Shown: piece by piece, positions 25,394 through 39,580 of the stretch | Numbering within the stretch: the first letter of the stretch is position 1 | How the letters are laid out: every line of letters starts with the position of its first letter | NCBI GenBank assembly: GCA_013397075.1 | Contig: VWZS01002576.1 | Location: 24,827-88,826, forward strand | Length of the DNA stretch: 64,000 nucleotides | Origin: Rhabdornis inornatus | Lineage: Eukaryota; Chordata; Aves; Passeriformes; Rhabdornithidae | Direction of reading: 5' to 3' | Program-made: the position numbers and the translations under genes | The notes under the pieces: generated by a model | Seen by the model: only the letters and a program-made list of their open reading frames with translations | What the model was told of the DNA's origin: nothing | Databases searched by the model: none

Positions 25394-28300
25394 AAATGAC
25401 TACATTTCTTTCACTGTAAAGAAAAATCACTTGAAGATATTCTTTAAGATGCTTGTGATGGAAATATATTTACTGGGAGTCTATAGGAGCCAAGTACATT
25501 ACGTGATCCCTGTAAAAAGGGGTTATTAATAAAAGTCAACCTGGCCCTCCAAACCATTGGTGGAAAACTTTTGCATTGTCTTCCACAATGTCTGATTAGT
25601 ATTTTTTAAATTTGACTGATAAGATCATTGAAATTTTTTTTCAGTTTAAAGGATTTTGAGCAGTATCATGAACATGTATTTGCAGAATATATGTGTATGT
25701 GAAAGGCATGCAATATTTTTACAGAGAAGTATTTGAGTTTGTTGGAGGGCATGAGTGAATGCAACTAATTATCCATATATAAGATTATATTGTAATAATC
25801 CTTGAGCCTCTGCTATATTTAAGGAAACAATCTGTGAATATTCTGTGGTGGGCTTTAGAAATTCTGTTCTATTTTAAATGCATTAAGCTTATTCTCCACT
25901 TGCTTGCTTACATGATAAATGGTCTGATATTACTGAGCTCTAAAATAAATCAGCATAATATGTTCTCTTTGCAGTGCATTTCAGCATTAACGTACTTTTA
26001 TGTCACCTCTATGATTTCATGGTGCATTATTTTCTATTATGGCTTGCAACCAATAAATGCTTCTCAGAAAAACCCTGCTGTTTTTTCCATAGAACTGTAA
26101 TAGCACTGTTTGCAAGGGTCTTCTGGAGGTCACGCTGTCCTACCCCAAATTTCAGACAAGATTGCCAATATCTGAGAAGGTAATTTATACCTTTTTTTTG
26201 CAGCTGAATCTAGGAAAACCTCCAAAGACAGAAGATGTGTGGTGTTTTTGGAAAACAAATTCCAGTGCTACTCTGTCTTCCCTGTAGTCATAAGATACTT
26301 TTTACTTTTTCATATTCTTAAAAGACATAAAAAGTATGCTGATATGCAAATATACAAGCTGCCTAAACCCTTTCTCTTATTATCCTGTTAATTTAAAGTC
26401 TGTAGACTTTTATCCAAACAGCATTTCTCAACAGAAATGGCAGTCACCAGGACAGTCTGATTTTTGTACAAGTCTAATTAAGAGTTATATATAGCCAACA
26501 GGATTGGTATATTATTAACTTTTTAGACTGCCTTGTTAAATGAATTCCAGTGGATGGATTTATATCAGTAGATTCTTCTTTATTCAAAACAAATCATGCA
26601 CAGAGCCATCGCAGCAAAGTTACATTGCAGAGAAAAATGAAGGAAAGTTCTCCTCTACAACTGTCTCCTGTATCTGGGCCTTCTTGACTTCTGTGCCAGA
26701 TCATCCCTCCCTCACAAATTATTGCTACTGAGCAGTTGCAATTAGAAGTTTACCTTCAACTAATAGTGGTTTTATAGTACTGTCATAAGCCATTGACATT
26801 ACAACAAAGAACAGAATACAATCAGTAAGATCTCAGCATGCTCTTGCCATCTGTTTATGGACATATGTATCTTTTCCTAATAGACCGCAAGCTGAAAAGA
26901 CTGCCTGTATTTCCTCAATAATGAAAAGGAGATTAGATAGCTATATACAACAAGTATATTAATGTATTCTTTTGACTCTAACACTTTTTTGTGTAAGGTA
27001 GTGATAAATTACTTTAAATCAGTTGTATTACTTCTTATTTAGCTATGTGCTGATGTCAATAATTTGAAATCTGTAAACTCCATGCCCTAAATTGTAGGTG
27101 AAACCCCATACTTCTACTGCTGAAAATAAAGAAAAAATCCCTTTCACAGACAATATTTGAGTTTATAACTGAGGTTGCACCTTTTTTCATCTGTGCTAGT
27201 GATCTAGAATAAAAGTTTTATTTAGCAGACTAAATAAATATTTGCACATTCTAGGAAAATTAATCCTCTACTTTCAGAACATCATGCTGTGCTTAAGTGG
27301 AATGGACAAAGAGTTGGCACTTACAGTATTTCTTGAAAAAAAATATAAAAAATTACAACACATTTAAAATATATGACTGGCAAGATCAGCAATGGCACTG
27401 AAATACTGTAATGTTCACTGAAATGCTAATGAACAGCCAAACTAAAGAGTCATTTATGAATCTGCTTCATGTTTTTCTGTTACACTTTTCAAAATCTTTT
27501 TTTAAAGGAAAGCTGCTGAAATGGAAATGTCGCTGCTCCACAGTCTGTGAAGAGACATATGCTGAGGTTTGGTAATAATACAGTGAGCACTTCTCACAGG
27601 GAAAGAAATTGTAGCCTGGGCTCTCTATTAAACCTTACAGAACCACTACAGAAAATAAGCAAAATGGTTTTTGGAGAGTATTAAAGACTGATAAATCTTA
27701 AAAAAACCTACAAAATCAGGAAAGAAGGCTGGTAACTTTATGTTTTCATTTTTGATTTTCTTTCTTTCCTTTGTTTTAGAACTAAACAAAATTCCATCCA
27801 TAATCCTTTTTCTTCAGAATAAATTGCCAAAATATTTTTGTGAACTTGGTATGGGTACCATACGTCACCCTTATTGGTTTTTGTGAATTCAAAATATGCA
27901 AAAGAAACAAGAGACATAACAAAGTATTAGCTCATCTTTCAGTGTGCACAAGGTAATATAAGGTAACAAACCATTCTGTTTTGCTCAGGTTTAAGGCAGA
28001 TATTGATTCTTTCATTACAGGCTTGCCTGGAGTGGTTCTTCAGAGCCCTTAGCCTTCAAATGTTGAAGCATGCAAATTCTGACATGCAACTTGCTGAGAA
28101 TATGTTGCCTGGTGCTCTGAAATTTCTTTTGGGCCCTGAAAATGTTCTGAAATTTTCTGTGTAGCAAGCAACACAGTAAACCAATAATCCAAAAGACCCA
28201 TAAAGGGTGGAAACTGCAGGAAAAATATGATTACATTAATTTTAATTGTACTAATACAGTGCTATTTTTCCACCAGAGAAATTATGAGATGGTGAACTGA

Positions 28301-29299
28301 ATATGTCACAGACAGTATTTCTTGTTATAAGCATTCACTGAAAATTTCCCCTGACTAGTCATATTATTTCTAACAGAAAATTACCACTTTTTAGCTTGTA
28401 TTGTAAATCACATAAAACTGAAAACACAGATAATAAAAAGTTATAACTTCTGTTCCTTAAAAGATTTTTTAAAAGTGTGGATATAATTATATTTCAGAAG
28501 AGAAGAGTGTAAGTTTTCCTTATCTTTGTTTCATGGCATATTTTACTTTTTTTTTTTTAATCAAGTTATATTTTAAAAACACAAGCTAAACCATAATGAC
28601 TTAGAGTGCTGAAGTTCTAATTTAGAGATCACAGTGAGATAACACTCAGAAATCCTAAATCACTAATCTTGCAAGGTGTGTGACGTGGGATTGCAAAAGA
28701 TTTGTGCTCCAGGAGTAAACTTTTAAACACTGGCATAAATATAGATTTTCTGTGAACGTCTGCATGTTGATAGAAAACACACATTACTGAGACAGTAATT
28801 ATAGCAGATATATGCACTGAAGAAACTTGCACAAAGAGCATGCAATATAAGTCAGCAGGTAACAAGGCAGGTTTTATAAAGTTGATCTCCCTTGAAGGCT
28901 ATTGAAGCACATATCTTCATTACATTCTAGAGTTCAAAAATAATTTTTTCAGAGCATTTTTGACCTGAATAATTCAAAAGCATTATGAAATGCTGCTTTG
29001 TGAATGATGTGTCAAGAGTACCACCATAGAGGACTTTCCTTTGCCTTTGATTTCAGTGTCTGTCTGTCAAAATATACTCCTCACTTGTTACATTTCTTCT
29101 ACATTGTCATTTTACTGGAGAAAGGTTCTTTACTCCTTGAGTCTGATCTTTTAGAAACTGTCACATCAAGCAGATCTCTCTGTCTTGTGAGACTAGAAAT
29201 TTGAATTCAAATTTCTATTGGATATTCCTTAAACCTTGGGTTAAATTTTGTACAATTACAGTAGACTCCATTTCAGAAAAGTAGCTTTATGATATTATA
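25394..29299. other. AT-rich non-coding DNA, no recognised element
   Basis: No gene or transposon seen. The 88-codon frame at 25834-26100 and others are AT-rich chance frames. 27390-27560 and 28010-28150 have a more mixed composition, without identifiable function. Confidence 0.5.
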
Positions 29300-29700
29300 G
29301 TCTTGCAGAACACATTGAGATCTGAATTTGCTTCATGGGCTGAAGAATATATATCTGCTCCAGTGTGGTCCTTAATGGGCTTCAAGGGGACAACCTGCTT
29401 CACCATGGACTTCTCCAGGGGGTTCAGGGAAATCTCAGCTCTGCACCTGGAGCACCTGCTCCTCCTCCTTCATCACGATCTTGATGCCTGAAGGACTGTT
29501 TCCCTCATGTTTTCCTCACTCCTCTCTCTCACAGCTGCTGCACATTTTTTATCCTTTCTTACATATGTTAGTGCAGAACCACCACCAGCGCTGCTGATGG
29601 GGTTACATTTGGCCAGCCTGGGCCACGTTTTGGAGTCAGCTGGTGCTGGGTTTGTTCAACACAGGGGCAGCTCCTGGTGTCTACTCACATAGGTCATCCC
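29300..29700. repeat. Possible avian interspersed-repeat fragment, unclassified
   Basis: A GC-richer block within AT-rich DNA: CACCATGGACTTCTCCAGGG, CACCTGGAGCACCTGCTCCT, GCCAGCCTGGGCCACG, TTGGAGTCAGCTGGTGCTGG. I recall similar stretches recurring in bird genomes, probably from a retroviral internal region or LTR, but cannot name the family or set the ends. Small frames at 29303-29491 and 29507-29692 have no recognisable domain. Confidence 0.35.
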
Positions 29701-32700
29701 TGCAAACCTTTCTGCCCATCCACCTCATAGCAAAAGCTTGCTACATAAACTCAGTTGAGAACCTGCCCTTTCCTTCCCTCTCCTCCATCTCTTGAAGATT
29801 AAGAGGATGGACATAGGTCACAAAGATATGGCTGCTCTAGGCACTAAACAGGTCAGTCCAGTGTGTGAGCTGCCCCTAAGGATAACCATCATCAGCTGAC
29901 TGACGATCTCACAGAAACACAGAAATATCCCGTGGGTGACAGGGGGTCAGAGAATTGTCATCAACATCCCTCTCTGGTGACACTAGGCAAGCATCCATGC
30001 CAGGTTGGTAGCCAAGACAGAAGTATTAATGCCATGTATAGTTCAAACTGGGTTTGTTGCTTCTGTCCAGCTTTGAAGGTGATGACTGATGAGGGGCAAT
30101 GGTTTAGAGGCCATAGCACTGCACTATTACAAGTGGAGGGTGTGAATGAGCAAGTAGTTTGGAACAATCTCCTGTCCTGTCTCAAGCTGGGAAACAAACT
30201 TGTTTCAGTGCTGTGTCGTCCCCACTTCTCCACCCCTTCATATATTTGAGTAGTTGCAATCTCTTCTACTTACAGGTTTTTGAGTGGCAATCTTTGAACT
30301 GTAACAGGAATGAGAAAGAATAAATTATTAATATGTAAAGAGAGAAAACAGATGACATCCTCAGAAAAATGAACAAGAGAGAATGGTCTTAGAGCTAACT
30401 TACTGATAGAGGCAATTTTATAATGGTTTAGTGATTCTTTTCTTTTCTACTTTAGAGTCCTTGAGATAGTATCTATTGACTTCCAGCATCTTTATGGAAA
30501 TTAATTTGTAAAATGAGGGAAGCCCATGGCACAAAGTGCAGATCCCTTCTTCAGATTAATCACATTTTCATTAACAAATCCTGCAACTGATGTTCTTTGA
30601 GAGTATGGGGAGAAAATAAAAATAAATGTTTTAGATTTTTTTTATTCCCAGTAGTATTTATTACACAAATAAAACTCAGTGGATATGCAGCCCTGTTCTT
30701 AAAATTTTACAAAGAAATACAGAAAATGTTAATCAATTGAGAACTGGGAGCTACTCCTCCCTAAAAACTGCAGTTTTTCAAGGTGTGGTACCTTAAAGAC
30801 CTTGTATGCCACATTTTGTAATGTACGAAAAAGACAAAAAGTCTTTCTAGACTTCTTTATTCTTCCCAAAGAGGAAATTCTGGAAATTAAAAAGGTAAAG
30901 GGAATGGCATCTAAACCACTCTTAGCTTACATTTTGACTGAGAGTAGGATTGTCCCGTAAATGTCAGTGACTTGAATTTAGCTGTACTTTAGTACTTTGG
31001 TGTAACAAGGAGAAATCTGTCATTCCAAGCAGCCTTCAAGACTGCTTGTACATGACTGCAGGAATAGGATTATTTTCTAATACCTGGTTGTTACAACAAT
31101 GGGCAGAAAAGCTAATGTATTGCTGAGCTTCCTGAGCTTACTGTTGCTTTATTCAAAAAGCATGGAGCTAAATGCTGGACTTGAAAGGATTTGTCTGGCC
31201 TATTAATTTAGCTATGAAATCTTACATTTTTTTGGGTACTTAATTCCATTGTGTTTCAGTTCCCATCTAGAGAGAATATCGGTAGCTTATTGACTTTCTC
31301 TTAAGAAGTTGAAAAAGTAGTTTGGGTAAATGTCAGAAAAAGAGTATGTGAACCATAAAACTACATACATAAAGAAGACCATAGGATTAATTTATGGAAT
31401 TACTTTTCTGGATCAGCTTTACTGGCTAATGAAAGCTTTAGGCTGAAGGATTTTTTCCCATTTGTCAAGGCCTCAGCTTTTGATTTTACTGCATTTTGTC
31501 AGCTGTCATGTAGGACATCTATACTTCAATTAGGTTTCCTTTGATAGCATGGATTTATTCTTGTATGTCTTGTGGCTTTAGAAGTGCTAATCCATTTTTG
31601 CTTTGTTTTAATATAATTTGTGTGAATATGATTCTTTCTTTCAAGTCTTTTAGTTTTTTGGAGGGTTTCTTCTTATGCTTTGTACCTCTACCTCACTAGT
31701 CCCACTATAAAGGAAAATTTGGTAGATGAATTGCAATATATTATTTGCCTGGATTTGAAGAAAATTTTATTTTTCTTTTTTCTGCTGCATTCTGTCCCAG
31801 ATGTATGCTTTGGAAGTTGCAATTATTTGGTTAAGAGGAGAACAAAGACAAAAAAGACCTCAGGGTGTGCTGTTTTGTCCAAAATTATCATCTCAGTGTG
31901 ACATTTGATGTAATACAGATGGTTTTGGAGTCCTATAAGGTCACAAATATGGCTATGTAATATTTTATGTAGTCTTGGCTATTTATTTATTTATTAATTT
32001 CTACCAGGAGCTGTGGAGAGATGAAGTTTTATGCTGGCATATTTTACTACCCAATCTTAACTACTGTTTCCATGGAGACTCCTTCCACTCCGGCATTTTC
32101 ACAATTGTTGGCTTTACTATGCAACCAAGAAGGCAACATCTACCAATACAGAATAACTGGGAGGGATGATAAAGATAAATTGAATGGTGTCCAAAGAAAA
32201 GCAGGGTTGTGGTTTGTTTCTCAGCAGTGGGTTGCAAATTTGTGTTTCACGATTAGGATTTCTGGGTTTTGCTGAATAAATATGTAAAGAAATAAATCAC
32301 GTTTTACCCTTTGTGAAGTTTCCTTTAAATAACTCTCAGCATTTTGAATTGACAGCTGCTCAACATCTTACTTCATTATCTTGTTTCATGATCTGCAATT
32401 TAATTGGGTCCCTTTGCTTTGTGTTATTACTGAAATTGAAATAAATAACAAAAAGCAAGGGAGATCTATAGCCCTTCCTTTTTGTAAGACACAAAAATGA
32501 AATTAATGTGTTCTTTCCATAGAAAAGTAGGAGGTAGTTTTGCCAACAGTAGTGTTGAAAAACATTTTCTTGAACAATGGCAGTCAGTCATGTGTCTTAA
32601 GATATTTATTTCATCTTTCTAAGAAGATGAAAGAATATTTAATGATTGACCCTGCTTTTGGTCACTGCTTTTTGCTCTGGTCTCACATATTGTGTTTGAA

Positions 32701-35489
32701 TAAACAGATTTCTTTGGGGTTTTTTTCAGTTTAGGCTCTCAGGGCTTTTTTGTTTGTTTCATTTTCATTTGGCCCATTATGGAGGATTATTAACTTTACC
32801 AAATGGCCAATAATACAACTTTTTTACATTTGGAGGAGTGGGAAAGAACATAGTAAGTATGAGCGCACAGCTATTTTCTGTGAAACTGTACCCCCTTTTT
32901 CAAACATCCTTCTACATCCTTTATGTTTTTGTATGCATCTTTTAAAAAGAGATGGGTTTTATGTGTGTATTTTACCTGCACCTACTTCATATGCTTCAAC
33001 ACACATTTTTGAACAGTTTTATTTTCCTTGTCACACAAAGGAAGATTGTGTAAAAATTATGCTCTAGAGTAAAGTTACTACAAATACTTCCAAACTTGGT
33101 TGAGTCAGATTAGCATGCTGGTGTTTCTTGTGATGGCTCAGAGGTCTCTATAGAATGCAAGCTATAAACTGAAAGATGACATTCGCAACTATTAGCATCT
33201 TCAGTTTTGCTGCTTTAGCACCAATTATGCACAATTTATCTGTATGCAGGTAAAAATCAGATAAATGCTGATTTAATTTTAAATAGCTATTAAAATTAAA
33301 ACTTGAGCAGTGAGGCACTGAAATCTTCTGTTGATTAAGTTAGCATTATTTTTTAAATCTTTATTATTTCATATATATTATGACACAAAAAATAAATTCT
33401 TTACTGAGATTTTCGGGTTCAAACCAGAAAAATATTATGTGTGCATCTCAGAATAGTAAAATAAACAATCCACCCTGTTTTGAAACTCCATACAATGTAA
33501 CAGAAATTATACAGTTTTCTTTTCTCCTGCTGAATGCTAATTTAATCTCTTAAAATGAATACAGAGTCATAGTTTTGGGAAAAAACCTTTCTTTTTGGTA
33601 TTTTTTAAATGAAATCATTAGAATAATGAATATAGAAGATAGATCAATACTCCTTTTACACTTTCATGTGAAAACTATTTTTAAGATTAAAATTTGCTTT
33701 TTATCTGTTCTAAAAAAAATAAGAGTAATAACTTAAAATATATATTCTGCTTTGATATTTTGCATTGGATTTTACAAAACAATACAAAAGTACTTTTTAT
33801 TAGAATAAAACATGCATAGAAAGGAAGATGAAAATTGCATGAAAATGTCAGGGTATTAGTGGGGGACATTTCTAGGACAATTTTTGAGGGATACAGCCAG
33901 GGGATGCCCTGGGGTGGCCAGTAGCAATCAGTCCACAACAGAACGCACCTTAGCCCTTTGTTGCAAATAAAATGCTGTATTTTTGGAAGTTTGTATTTTT
34001 ATTTTTATAGAGTGCTCAGCTAAGCTCAGGAAACAGGTACAGGGTGTGAGTGAATGGCTGTGTGAGTCTTTGTAGATCAAAGGCCACTCATCACAATACA
34101 GAAGCATTTCTGTCTCTTAAAACAAAACAAACAAAATTAAATTTCTTTCCTTGAAAAATTAAAAAAACCCTAAATCTGGAAAGTGCATTGTCAAAATGTT
34201 GGAAGTGGAAGTAAGACATGAGTAAGGAATAAGTGATTTTTCTCATCTCGACTCAGAAAATTCTCTGCTTTGAAGAAAGGCCTTTCAGACTGAGTCATTT
34301 GTATTCATAAATAGGGCATACATTAGGTCCTAATCATCAGTGTCCAGGTAATTAATGGCAGGAGGTTTATGCTGTCTTTCCCAGTGCTGTGACTGCCAGG
34401 GGGACATGGGTTTTGTGTTACACATACAGCTGTGTGTGTGGGAGGTTGAGTCTTTTCATTATGGCTGTACAGGTTAAAGTGCAGGAGCTAAGGATTTGTC
34501 TGAATAAATTATTTATGTGCTCCAAACATGCAGGTCATTAAATTAAAGAACAAACACCGTTTGCTTCATGTAGCATTTTATTCAGTTCAGAAAAAAATCC
34601 ATAGGGCTACTTCATTCATGCCCTGTTTGAGTCAATTGTTTTGTATATACTTTTATTTGTGGTTTTCATTTCTTAGATGAATGTTACTGATGTTTGGGAA
34701 ACATTAGCAAGACAGGAAAAAAATACGATTTTTTAATACCAGTTTTACATTTTGATTTAAAAAGAGGTGGTTTTAATATTTGTTTCAGTATGTCCTTGGC
34801 AATAATAACATCTTCAAAGATTTTCAATTGTTTGAAGAGAGTATTTTTTTGTCATTCTAAGAATTGTGACGTGGTACACCTACAATTTTGGCCATAATTC
34901 TTGTTACTTCAAATGGTGCAAAACACTAAAAATTTAGAAACACGTATATACTGTTGTATAATTCCAATCCAAAGCTGCTTTGACTTTTAGTTATTTTATT
35001 TTGGTGAAAAACAAAGAAGTGTTTTTTGTCCTTCCACATGGAAATAATATGAATACAGTTAGTTGCAACTGACTTCTTTCTTCAGCACATATGCACAATG
35101 TCTCCAAATCAGGCTGACCTAAATGTGCAAAACCCTTTTAAATTTGAGATTTGATATTTTACTGGAAAGAGGGAATTTGTATCCCATCAATAACACAATC
35201 TTTAAATTTTTCCTTTGCATATTTGGAGAATGGTGAATTAAAAAAAAAAAAGAATGCAGAGTATGTCTGGAGTGAAAAAAGGGGTGAGAAGTATTATCTA
35301 GTGNAAGCAAGGAACTTGCATTTTCATTCCTTTAAATAATCTATTTTACAGGATGGAGAGATAATTCTATTCTTTGGGACAGAATTATAAAATATTATGG
35401 TACTATGCTGTATGCTAATTCACGTATCAAATGCATATTCAGTCCCAGTTTTCTGACCCACAGACATGGTAGAATAGAATGATAGAATG
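29701..35489. other. Non-coding DNA, no recognised element
   Basis: 29701-30250 stays moderately GC-rich and has overlapping frames of 105 (plus) and 90 (minus) codons without motifs; it may be more of the repeat to its left. The rest is AT-rich. A near-palindromic GTTTCCATGGAGAC resembling an RFX X-box lies at 32066-32079, a short (TTTA)n at about 31980-31997, and single N at 35304. 34240-34400 looks non-repetitive and could be conserved. Confidence 0.5.
32066..32079 (+). promoter_or_regulatory. Candidate RFX X-box-like site
   Basis: GTTTCCATGGAGAC is two half sites of the GTNRCC/RGYAAC type around AT, with mismatches in each half. Such sites occur by chance, and no gene is visible nearby, so function is unproven. 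Confidence 0.2.
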
Positions 35490-36220
35490 CTAGGTTAGCC
35501 AGTTTCCCACCCATCTCACAGACTTATATCCCGTCCATATTTTGCAGCTTTACCCACAAGAGACTGTGGAAAATGGTGTTGAAGGCCAGGCAAACAGTAT
35601 TTGCTGCTCTTCTCATGCCAACAGAACATGTTATGGCATTGTACAGTGTGACCAGGTCAGTGTGGAATGACTTTCCTTTGGTAAATCTGCTTTAGCTTTT
35701 CCCAATCACCTGTTTTATTTGACTTGCAGAATGTTCTAAGAGGACTCTCTCCATTATTTTCCCAAAATAATGGTGTAAGGCCAACAGGTCTCTAGTTTTC
35801 TGGGTTCTATTTTGTGCCCTTTTCGGTAAGTAATATTTATCCTCTTCCAGTCACCACCCAGATGTTCCCTGATTTCCACAAATTTGCAGATATCAGCGGC
35901 CTGGCAACAAAGTCAGCCACTTACCTAACACCCTGGAGTGGATAAAGCCAGGCCCCTAAAAGCAGTTGCAGACCAGCCCTTCTTCCACTACTGCTGGGGC
36001 CACACAGAACTACTGCAGTTACTTAATCCTGTGATGTGGATACAGCTATGTCAGTGAAAACAGTCAAAGAAGGTACAGAGAACCTCTGTCTGGTCAGCAT
36101 TCCCAGTGAATAATTTGACAGAGCTGTTTTGTATTGAGCCAGTGACTTTCCTGTGCTTCTGCCTGTTGCTTACCTATCTTAAGGACCCTTTCTCACTCTG
36201 GAAATCTTTGGCCGGTTTTG
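35490..36220 (-). mobile_element. Old, diverged CR1 LINE fragment
   Basis: The plus strand reads as degraded antisense CR1 ORF2: CCCACCCATCTCACAG near the left end, GACTTTCCTTTGGTAAATC, CTCCATTATTTTCCCAAAAT, AGGCCAACAGGTCTCTAGTT, a TCCTCTTCCAGTCACCACC block, and GTCAAAGAAGGTACAGAG. Order and spacing match CR1, but substitutions and small gaps are frequent and no frame survives, so it is older than the CR1 at 40671. A short GAATAGAATGATAGAATG at 35472-35489 may be a relic of a CR1 3' end. Confidence 0.75.
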
Positions 36221-38870
36221 GTCCTACCTGAGACTTAGACTTCCTAAAAAATGAGTTTTTTCTTATGCTTAGAAACAGTTCTAATATTTTTATTTGTTTG
36301 TTCAAATGGTAGGCTTTCAGCTATCCGTGGAATTTAAAAGAGCATTTCTTGTCTGTTTTTTTCTACTAAAAAATAATTTATTTTTGCTTGTTTATTTATT
36401 TATTTTCCTGGTTTTCCTTCAAGCTTTCATTAATTCTCAGTTTTGACCACTAATCAATGTGTATTGTAAATTTATAATATATGAGTTGAAGGACTTACTG
36501 TATGCCATCACAAGATGACTAATTTCCCTATGAAAGTGTCATACGTGTGATCAAATATATTTTTAATATAGTATAACCTTTTACTCCACTCACTGTTGCC
36601 TTTTTTGTGTCATATTTGTTTTTCCTAGTAATAGAAAAATAGAAAAATTAAATTCCTCTGCTGCTCTATTGGAGATCTGTAGGGTTTCAAAAACTTGAAA
36701 TACATCATGTCTGTGCAAAAAGAAAATTACTTAATTACTAAATTACTGTGCCATTACCCAGTTACTGAGAATATTTGACTCTCAATTTTCAGTACTTCTA
36801 AAGCAAGGGTTTTATGAGAGATGCATCTTGTCAATAATTTTTACTTTATTTTTATTTTATTACTGTTACACTAGTACATTATAAAGACCTGAATAAGACA
36901 TAGAGCATCGGTCACTGGACAAGAACTCAGTTTCACAAACACCATGTTTCACTGAAACTAATCCTACCCAGCCGCAATAAACTTAACATATTTATGTATT
37001 CCCTTGTCAGTGGAAGTACTGGAAAAATTAATCTAAATTTCAAAGCAAAATGAGTAAAGACTGAATGACAATTTTAAATCAAGTCACCTTTTTTATTAGG
37101 TAAATTAAATTAATTTTGCAGTTAAAACCATACCTTTACAGTTAAAAAAAAATCTTCTTATAAATTGCTTAGATCCAAGATGTGAAAAAATAGAATGCTG
37201 CATGTTTGATTGTTTACTTAATGATATTTTACTAAGCTTACTGGTGAATAGCATTAAGAAAAATTGAGTTTCAAAACAGTTCTATTTCTATTTATTTTAA
37301 AAACATATATGTTTTAAAGACCTTTTAATTCTTGTAGATCTTTTACATATATTAAACATAACATGTCTAAAATGTTTTAGTTGGACATAACAAAACATTT
37401 TCAAAGAAGTGAAATATCAGCAGGATAAGTGCTTGGTACTTCAAATATTAGGGAATTTTGATTTTGACTCTACCAAGACAAAGTAGTATTAAGATATTAA
37501 AAAAGTCTCTTTGTTTCCTTGTGAGCCCTGTATGTGCTGCTCAGAGACAGAAACGTAGGAAATAATCCCGGTGAAGTCTCTTCACTGTTCTTAGCTGCAC
37601 ACAGAGACAGAGACATTTTTAAAGGTAATTGCTATGTTCCAGTTATTTAATATCCTGTTCATAAATTAGGCAATATTAATCCATATTTCTTCTTGTTCTT
37701 TTCTTGCTTTACACTCTCTTCTTAGCTTTTCGTGTATTATTTTCACCACATCTGTTTCATAAAATATGACAAGCTCTTTCTGATATCACAGTGCAGGTCA
37801 AGTTAAGAGAAATGACAGACTTATCACAATAAGCAGAATCGAATAACAGTAGTGTATGTGTATGAAAAATGTTATTTCAGAATTTTAAAAGTAATTCAGC
37901 TTTTGGACAGTTTGTTAAAACATAGTTCTTGTTTGAATAAGGCATGGTAAAATTTAAAATATTTTAGCAGACAGCATTTGTGTAAAAGAAAGATTTGCAA
38001 ATTAGGGTCCCTTTAGATGAAAAAGTAATTCACCCGGTGTATGGAAAACTGAACTATTGGCAATTCAGCTTTGATGGTAGAATTCCCATCTGTGTTATTA
38101 ATACATGCTGATGAATTTGGGGGGGTTGACACTTTGACCCTAATACAGTGAAACTTCTGTGTATTAATATGATTAAATTTCTAATAATACATGATTTCTA
38201 ACTGAGCATTCACTTCTAGAAACTTGTTATTTAAGAAAGAGCAGCAGGATTTTGTTGAAAATTATGTTCTATGGCCCACTATCATATCCTGCCACCTTTT
38301 GCAGTTTAGTTCCTGATCTGAGGTCCTGGGAAGTTGTTTGATGTGGTAATATCTTTCTTCAGTGAATGACATTTAGTTTGCAAAACAGTTCAGGCTTACG
38401 AAGTGTTTCCAGAGTTGCTTATTATCCTCAAAGACGTCTCTTTTCTTTTAGTTACTATCAAATTAGTTCAGGCAGCTGTTGGAACTTTTAAAAATATAGG
38501 ACAGTAACATGGATTTCTTATGTATTGAGGAAGGACTAGTATATAACATAGAGTTGTTCATTCAGTCTATAAGAACAGCAGATTTCTGTTAGAGGGGGCC
38601 CTCAGATCTGATGCATGTGCTGGTGTTTCACTTAAGAATGTAATTCATTTTGAATAAATGTTTGCTCATGGTATTAAGAGGCTTTGCCAAGTAGAGAATC
38701 TCTGCTTAGAGGACACCAAAGGATAGTCTTAGCTAGAATAAACCAGCATAACTATACCATAACAGAAGTGCTTCACAGCTGACATATCAGAACAGTCCCT
38801 TCTCTGGAATGCTGCATCCAAAACCACCGGAATGAGGCAGCTCCTCTTCTCACTGGTGTGGCTCTTTATT

Positions 38871-38900
38871 CCTAAAAGGAACTGTGTCGTTCCTTTTAGG
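38871..38900. repeat. 12-bp perfect inverted repeat, 6-nt loop
   Basis: CCTAAAAGGAAC, a TGTGTC loop, then GTTCCTTTTAGG. All 12 positions pair. Its role is unknown. Confidence 0.85.
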
Positions 38901-39580
38901 CCTGCTAAATACGGTGCACACTTTCCTTGTTGTATCTCCTTTCTCCTCTCACTTCCGTTCTGCTGTTTTGAATATATAGAACAAGACTGGAGAGAGTACC
39001 TTGACAGTTTTCACTCATGTTTAGTGTCCTTATGTGTCTTGCAAGCAAATGCTGTTTATATATGTGTCAAAAAGCTGGTTGAAAATCAGCTTTCCTAATT
39101 TGTGATTGCCATAGTGATTCATATCAAGAAAGCTCAAAATCTGATGCTCCTAGTGCATTGGGGAAGTTTCAGTTGTGTATAAGGCATTAAAATATTACTC
39201 ACTTGAATTGTACAGTCTTAAATTTCAGTGTCACTGTCTTCTGAAAATTCATTTCCTTGTAACCTGAGCCTCTGGGATCAAGAATTAATAAGGGTCAAGT
39301 TTTTTTGCTTTTTGTACATTCAATAACATCTTGTGTCTTGAGGATGAGAAACCTAATTTGGCTAGAGAATCAAGAGGCGTTTCTTCTCCAAAATCCTGAA
39401 GGTTTCATTATAAACTTTACCATCTGATATTAAATATGCCCTTATAACCATAATTTCTATCATCCTTGGCCACAATGCTCTTCTCTTTTTAATCAGCCTT
39501 TTGCTTTATGATTTTTTTTTATCTGTGGTAACAAGTTGTGCTATTTTTATTAAATAAAATCTGACAAAACATCAGGAATC

